Source: CAYOHG01 sp964465125 (GTDB lineage: Bacteria; Planctomycetota; Phycisphaerae; UBA1845; Fen-1342). From it: a stretch of DNA of 9,520 nt. Under the pieces are notes generated by a model, which searched no databases, was not told the DNA's origin, and saw only the letters and a list, made by a program, of their open reading frames with translations. A program made the position numbers and the translations under genes. How positions within the stretch are numbered: position 1 is the first letter of the stretch; each line of letters opens with the position of its first letter. The stretch covers positions 1 to 9,520 of the forward strand of contig CAYXIO010000093.1 in NCBI GenBank assembly GCA_964465125.1. Direction: 5' to 3'. Below, in pieces: positions 6,008-9,520 of this stretch.

Positions 6008-6625
6008 TCAGCGGTGGGCTCGGACGGCGCGCAGCGAGAGGATCGCGATCACGGCCCCCGCGATGAGTGCCGCACTGCCCGCAAGCCGCAGGCGAGGCGG
6101 CGCGCGCCGGACGGTTGTCGCCGGAGTCCGGCCTGGCGGCAACACCTCCGGTCGCCGGCTGATTTCAACGCCGTCGGCGTCATACCGGATGATCTCGCCA
6201 GCCAGTCCATCGATAACGGTGGCGTTGTGCAGATCCGGCTCGAGCGCCAGCGACGCGGCGGACAGGTCCGGGCGGTGTTCCCAGCCGATCACCGTATACG
6301 CAATCGGGGTCGCGTCCTCGGCGCCAGGGCCGGTCCAGACCGTCGCCGCGCTGAGCGGGTACCACGGGTCTTCCATCAAGGCCGATTCGTAGACACGATA
6401 CTCAAACGTCGCCCGCTGACCGTCAGCGAGCACACGCTCCAGCTTCAGGGAAACCGGCAGCGCGCCGCGGGCCGGATCAAGCGTGCCTTCCAGCGTGGTG
6501 TCCGCGGGCAGGAATTCGTCGGGACCGCAGGCGCGGAAGGAGACCAGGCCGGATTCGGCGCCGGTGTCACGCAGGCGACCGGCGGCGACGAGACTCGCCA
6601 GTCCCCAGCGCTGCTGAAAGAGCAT
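6008..6625 (-). CDS. C-terminal half of a split membrane-anchored hypothetical protein
   Basis: This frame codes for 205 residues if read from the ATG at 6625, but it looks like the continuation of the frame at 6567-7094 rather than an independent gene. Its first residues (MLFQQRWGLASLVAAGRL) continue the last sensible residues of the upstream frame (YESLLLTLLDG) once one G is removed from a G5 run. The middle part contains beta-strand-like text (VSLKLERVLADGQRATFEYR, EIIRYDADGVEIS). The end is a single hydrophobic segment (LRLAGSAALIAGAVIAILSL) followed by basic residues RAVRAHR, consistent with a C-terminal membrane anchor with the basic tail inside. I recognise no family. If intact the joined product would be about 361 residues. 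Translation as a coupled, overlapping second gene from 6625 is the alternative. Confidence 0.62.
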   Translation of the reverse strand: MLFQQRWGLASLVAAGRLRDTGAESGLVSFRACGPDEFLPADTTLEGTLDPARGALPVSLKLERVLADGQRATFEYRVYESALMEDPWYPLSAATVWTGPGAEDATPIAYTVIGWEHRPDLSAASLALEPDLHNATVIDGLAGEIIRYDADGVEISRRPEVLPPGRTPATTVRRAPPRLRLAGSAALIAGAVIAILSLRAVRAHR

Positions 6626-7094
6626 GTCCCCCGTCGAGCAGGGTCAGAAGCAGCGACTCGTACACTTCGGTACGGCGCAGCTCACCGGAAATGACGTAAT
6701 GCGGCCCCGCCGCGCGATTATAGCGCTGCGCAGCGCGTCCATCGACCCAACTGACCGCGCTCGCGACCGACGCGCTGTCGCCGGGGAAGACCGGCAAAGA
6801 TGCCAGGGATTCAACGTGCACCGCCGGCCACACGAGGTCGATGGAATGAAGCGTCCGAAGCGGGACGCCGCCGGGATCGAGCGGAAACGTCTCCCACGCG
6901 GCAGGGTCGAGCGGATCCGCACAGCCGGGCGCTGCGCGGTAGACTTCGGACTCGATTTGCAGAGACAGGCGCGGCCGGAGTTGCAGTCGCGAAGACAGCA
7001 GTTCGTTGGATGTTTGCGCCAGGGCGAGCATGGAGCTCAAGTACAACGACGTAAGAATCGCGAGTTCGCGCCAGACTCGGACGTAGGCAGGCAT
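6567..7094 (-). CDS. N-terminal half of the split exported hypothetical protein
   Basis: This 175-residue frame starts at the ATG at 7094. That start puts GGAGG (complement of 7104-7108) 9 bases upstream; the ATG at 7103 directly abuts it and is too close. The N-terminus (MPAYVRVWRELAILTSLYL, then SSMLALAQ) is a signal peptide or signal anchor with possible cleavage after ALA. The body contains YRAAPGCADPLDPAAW, ASAVSWVDGRAAQRYN and GPHYVISGELRRTEVYESLL, an apparently globular exported domain I do not recognise. After LLTLLDG the frame degenerates into an Arg-rich tail (TGESRRRRSPA) and stops at 6567, as expected after a frameshift. Position and topology suggest one original gene running to 6008. 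It could be a pseudogene, a sequencing error or a slippage-controlled gene. Confidence 0.65.
   Translation of the reverse strand: MPAYVRVWRELAILTSLYLSSMLALAQTSNELLSSRLQLRPRLSLQIESEVYRAAPGCADPLDPAAWETFPLDPGGVPLRTLHSIDLVWPAVHVESLASLPVFPGDSASVASAVSWVDGRAAQRYNRAAGPHYVISGELRRTEVYESLLLTLLDGGHALSAALGTGESRRRRSPA
6628..6632 (-). other. G5 run at the apparent frameshift site
   Basis: On the minus strand the text is CTCGACGGGGGACATGCTC. Read as GAC GGG GGA CAT it stays in the upstream frame and soon loses protein character. With one G fewer it reads GAC GGG GAC ATG CTC and joins the two halves as LLDG-D-MLFQQRW. A single extra G in this run explains both frames. An assembly or sequencing error, a real mutation, or slippage could produce it; a run of five is short for phase variation. 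Confidence 0.6.
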
Positions 7095-7377
7095 CGCAAT
7101 CATCCTCCCACGGGTTGCCCACTATGATATGTCGTGCGCAGCGCTCACGCGACCGTGATGCAGCTCCTGGTTGCACCCGCTCGGCTGCTCGCGGCCGTGA
7201 ACGCTCACCCCGTTTCCAATGCACGTACCCCACGGACGATCCTGGGCACACATGCCGACCTTGGACCAGGACGAGCACGGTGTCGAGCCTGACGAGGTAA
7301 TCCTCCGGCACGCAGCGGCGACCACACTACCCCCCCTCCCGTGTCAAGCGATTTGCGGGTTTCTGACGATTCTTCCT
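7095..7377. other. Intergenic region upstream of the split gene
   Basis: No convincing gene is seen. Reading on the minus strand, a TATCAT box (7129-7124) would place a transcription start near 7117, with GGGAGG as ribosome binding site for the start at 7094. Further up, TTGACA (7347-7342) is followed by GGGA and a G7 run, then TAGTGT (7329-7324). The spacing of 12 bases between these hexamers is too short for an ordinary housekeeping promoter. Open frames such as the one from a GTG at 7311 overlap the split gene in a different frame and have Arg-rich, shadow-like composition. Confidence 0.4.
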
Positions 7378-9520
7378 CTACACGACCGGCAGCGACACGC
7401 GGCCCGGCGGGTTGTCGCTTGATGCCGCTTCGTCTCGTACGGACGACTCGGCGACGACCCGCACGCGCACATGCTTAAACGCCGGGGTGCCGCTTTCGCG
7501 GTCGGCCGCGCGCGGCACCAGCACGTTCGCCTCGGGGAAATACATCGCGGCGTTGCCCGCCCGGATGTCGAACGGCCGGACCAGCATGCCGTGCAGCGCG
7601 CCGGTCTCACTTCGAACGGTAACGCGGTCATCCTCGCGCAGCCCCAGCCGCCGCATGTCAGCGAGGTTCATCAGGATCACGTCGCGGCGTTCCTGCCCGC
7701 GGTAGACATCCTCTTCCTCGTAAACGACCGTGTTGAACTGCCCTTCGCTGCGGATCGTCATCAGCCGAAGCTCATCGGGCTTGAGCGGTAACGATGCCGG
7801 TAGTGCCGTGACGTGGAACCGGGCCTTTCCGGAGGGCGTGCTGAATTGCGGCGTGTGAAAGGTGCGGCCTTTGACCTGGAACTCCTGCCGCGTGCGATCG
7901 ATCTCGCCGACTTTCTCGTAGCCCGGAATCACCGCCGCGATCGCGGCGCGGATGCGCGCGTGCTCGCGCAGCTCGCTCCAGCGCAGTGCGCCGACGTCGC
8001 CGAGCACCGCGGCGCCCAGATGCACTGCGAGCTCGACTTCGCTGCGCGGGCCGGGCAAGCGGGCCGGTCCGCCCTCGCTGAGGCGCACGAAGTTGAACAT
8101 CGACTCCTGCGTGGTCGCCTGCGACTCCTCGTCACGCGCCCGCACCGGCAGGATCAGCGTCTCCTTGGCGCGGCCCCAGGCGTGCCCGCTGTTCAGCGTC
8201 GTGCTCAGGTAGCAGGCGAAGTCAAGCTGCCCGAACGCGGCGGCGGCGGCCCGCGCGTCCGGATTGGAGCCGAACAGGTTTCCGCCCAGGCACCAGGCGT
8301 TGCGAATGCGCCCGGCGCGGATCGCCTCCATGCACGCCAGCGTATCCAGCCCCGGCGTGGCGGGCAGCTTCAAGTCAAAGTGCGATTCGAGCCGTTGAAG
8401 CATCGGCGGGGCCAGTTGCGGCACGACGCCGACCGAACCGACGCCCTGCACGTTGCTGTGCCCGCGAATCGGCAGCAGCCCCGCGTGCGGGCGGCCGACC
8501 ATGCCGCGCAGCAGCGCGAGGTTGGCGATCGCGCGGACGTTGTCCACGCCGTGTGCGTGGTGCGTGATGCCCATGGTCCAAGCGAAGATCGCGTCGCGTG
8601 ATCGCGCGTAGATCTCCGCGGCGCGGCGGATCTCCGCGCGCGAGACGCCGCCGGCCTCGACGATTTCCTCCCAGCGCAGCGCGGCGACCGCCTCGCGGAA
8701 GGAGTCGAATCCCTCGCTGGCGGATTCGATGAAACCCATGTCCGCGGCGTGCCCGAATTCGATCAGCTCCTTGGCAATGCCGCACAGCACCGCGATGTCG
8801 CCGCCGATGATCGGCTGAAGATAGAGACTGGCAATCTCGCTGCCGAACAGCAGGCTGAGCGGCCGCGACGGAATGCGAAAGCGCACCAGCCCGACCTCGC
8901 GCAGCGGGTTGATGACGATCACCTGCCCGCCGCGGCGGCGCAAGTCGGCCAGCAGCGTCATCATGCGCGGGTGGTTGGAGGCGGGGTTCCCGCCGATCAG
9001 GAAGACCAGGTCGCCGTGGCGCAGGTCATCGAGCACGACGGTGGCCGTGCCGCTGCCGACCGCGCTCTTCAGCCCGACCCCGCTGGCCTGGTGGCAGTAG
9101 TAGCTGCAATTGTTGACGTTGTTCGTGCCGTACAGGCGGGCGAAGAGCTGCCAGAGAAACGCGGCTTCGTTGGACGCGCGGCCGGAGAAGTAGAAGAAAT
9201 TCTGATCGGAGGGCGTGGCTTTCAATCGCCGAACGCACAGGTCGAGGGCGTCGTCCCAGGAGATGGGTGAGTAGCGCGACTCGCCCGCCCGCGCCAGCAG
9301 AGGTTGATCGAGCCGGCCGCTCAGCTCGAGCTCGCGCGGCGTGAACGCCCGCAGCTCAGCGAAGCCGTAGCGCTGGAAAAACTCGGCTCGGATGCGACCC
9401 TGCATGTCGGCGGCCATCGCCTGCATCGACTTCTTGCAGACTTCGGGGAAGTGGCCGACCTCGTCGACCATGCCGCCGCGCTGCCCGCCCATGCCCAGCG
9501 CGCAGGTCTTGCAGGCGTTG
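7378..9520 (-). CDS. YdeP/FdhF-like molybdopterin oxidoreductase alpha subunit (5' end outside the window)
   Basis: The frame is open to the right edge, giving 713 visible residues; about 40 or more N-terminal residues are probably missing, judging from the usual length near 760. It belongs to the bis-MGD molybdoenzyme superfamily, closest in pattern to E. coli YdeP (FdhF/YdeP family). Visible in order are: three cysteines as C-x2-C-x21-C (CKTCALG, then FPEVCKKS) at the Fe-S position; NNVNNCSYYCHQASGVGL, where the Cys codon at 9094-9096 aligns with the molybdenum-liganding SeCys/Cys and is followed by the conserved His; the cofactor-binding IGGNPASNHP; GMVGRPHAGLLPIRGHSNVQG-type text; TLNSGHAWG; and the C-terminal molybdopterin dinucleotide-binding domain from about 7772 down (RSEGQFNTVVYEEEDVYRG). 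It is probably cytoplasmic; no Tat signal can be seen because the start is missing. YdeP is linked to acid resistance in E. coli, but substrate and partners are undetermined for this family. No subunit gene follows it. Confidence 0.92.
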   Translation of the reverse strand, partial: NACKTCALGMGGQRGGMVDEVGHFPEVCKKSMQAMAADMQGRIRAEFFQRYGFAELRAFTPRELELSGRLDQPLLARAGESRYSPISWDDALDLCVRRLKATPSDQNFFYFSGRASNEAAFLWQLFARLYGTNNVNNCSYYCHQASGVGLKSAVGSGTATVVLDDLRHGDLVFLIGGNPASNHPRMMTLLADLRRRGGQVIVINPLREVGLVRFRIPSRPLSLLFGSEIASLYLQPIIGGDIAVLCGIAKELIEFGHAADMGFIESASEGFDSFREAVAALRWEEIVEAGGVSRAEIRRAAEIYARSRDAIFAWTMGITHHAHGVDNVRAIANLALLRGMVGRPHAGLLPIRGHSNVQGVGSVGVVPQLAPPMLQRLESHFDLKLPATPGLDTLACMEAIRAGRIRNAWCLGGNLFGSNPDARAAAAAFGQLDFACYLSTTLNSGHAWGRAKETLILPVRARDEESQATTQESMFNFVRLSEGGPARLPGPRSEVELAVHLGAAVLGDVGALRWSELREHARIRAAIAAVIPGYEKVGEIDRTRQEFQVKGRTFHTPQFSTPSGKARFHVTALPASLPLKPDELRLMTIRSEGQFNTVVYEEEDVYRGQERRDVILMNLADMRRLGLREDDRVTVRSETGALHGMLVRPFDIRAGNAAMYFPEANVLVPRAADRESGTPAFKHVRVRVVAESSVRDEAASSDNPPGRVSLPVV

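Noticed and set aside
6014..7127. Two plus-strand frames (6014-6694 and 6624-7127) opposite the split gene
   Set aside because: The minus strand carries a signal peptide, ribosome binding site and membrane anchor. The plus-strand products are charged and low in structure, typical antisense shadows.
6811..7311. Minus-strand frame from a GTG at 7311
   Set aside because: It overlaps the start of the split gene in another frame, becomes Arg/Ala/Ser-rich, and ends without any domain. The first 20 or so residues look passable, but nothing supports the rest.
7330..7340. Possible G-quadruplex on the minus strand (GGGAGGGGGGG)
   Set aside because: It provides only three G-triplets, whereas four are needed for an intramolecular quadruplex.
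1..9520. tRNA, rRNA, CRISPR array, insertion sequence or attachment site
   Set aside because: No repeat-spacer pattern, transposase, paired terminal repeats or cloverleaf-like sequence was recognised anywhere in the window.

Overview
This is a GC-rich bacterial window, most likely from a member of the Planctomycetota. That placement is inference. It rests on the mix of a Tat-exported GH116 glycoside hydrolase carrying a lectin-like insert, poorly characterised exported proteins, a YdeP/FdhF-like molybdoenzyme, and small intergenic hairpins whose six-frame translation reads like TGFQPV, a pattern I associate from memory with planctomycete intergenic repeats. There are no rRNA or tRNA genes, CRISPR arrays, transposases or phage genes.

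Layout. Positions 1-661 are a less GC-rich, weakly coding stretch. It has one plausible but unrecognised reading frame (about 114-500, usable GTG at 201) and then a dispersed hairpin (602-620). Positions 662-3973 (+) encode a 1103-residue secreted GH116 enzyme of the GBA2/bile-acid beta-glucosidase class. A levanase-type lectin-like domain is inserted in its N-terminal beta-sandwich, and a TATCAT box six bases before the ATG suggests a leaderless transcript. Positions 4230-4811 (+) encode a small, extremely acidic probable lipoprotein behind a TATAAT box that is preceded by a perfect 12-bp palindrome. Positions 5005-5997 (+) encode an exported protein joining DUF6515-like tandem repeats to a C-terminal YbaY/YscW domain. 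Converging on it from the minus strand is a signal-anchored protein (7094-6008) split into two frames by what looks like one extra G in a G5 run. Positions 7378-9520 (-) hold most of a molybdopterin oxidoreductase of the YdeP/FdhF-like family, running off the right edge.

How the genes relate. I see no convincing single pathway. Four consecutive genes (GH116, acidic lipoprotein, DUF6515-YbaY protein, split membrane protein) encode exported or envelope proteins. The lipoprotein and DUF6515-YbaY genes point the same way, 193 bp apart, and could be cotranscribed unless the strong hairpin between them terminates. The molybdoenzyme is a cytoplasmic redox enzyme by family and may be unrelated to the rest. 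The most unusual features are the domain architectures of the GH116 and DUF6515-YbaY proteins, the charge composition of the lipoprotein, the clean one-base frameshift, and the set of intergenic hairpins.
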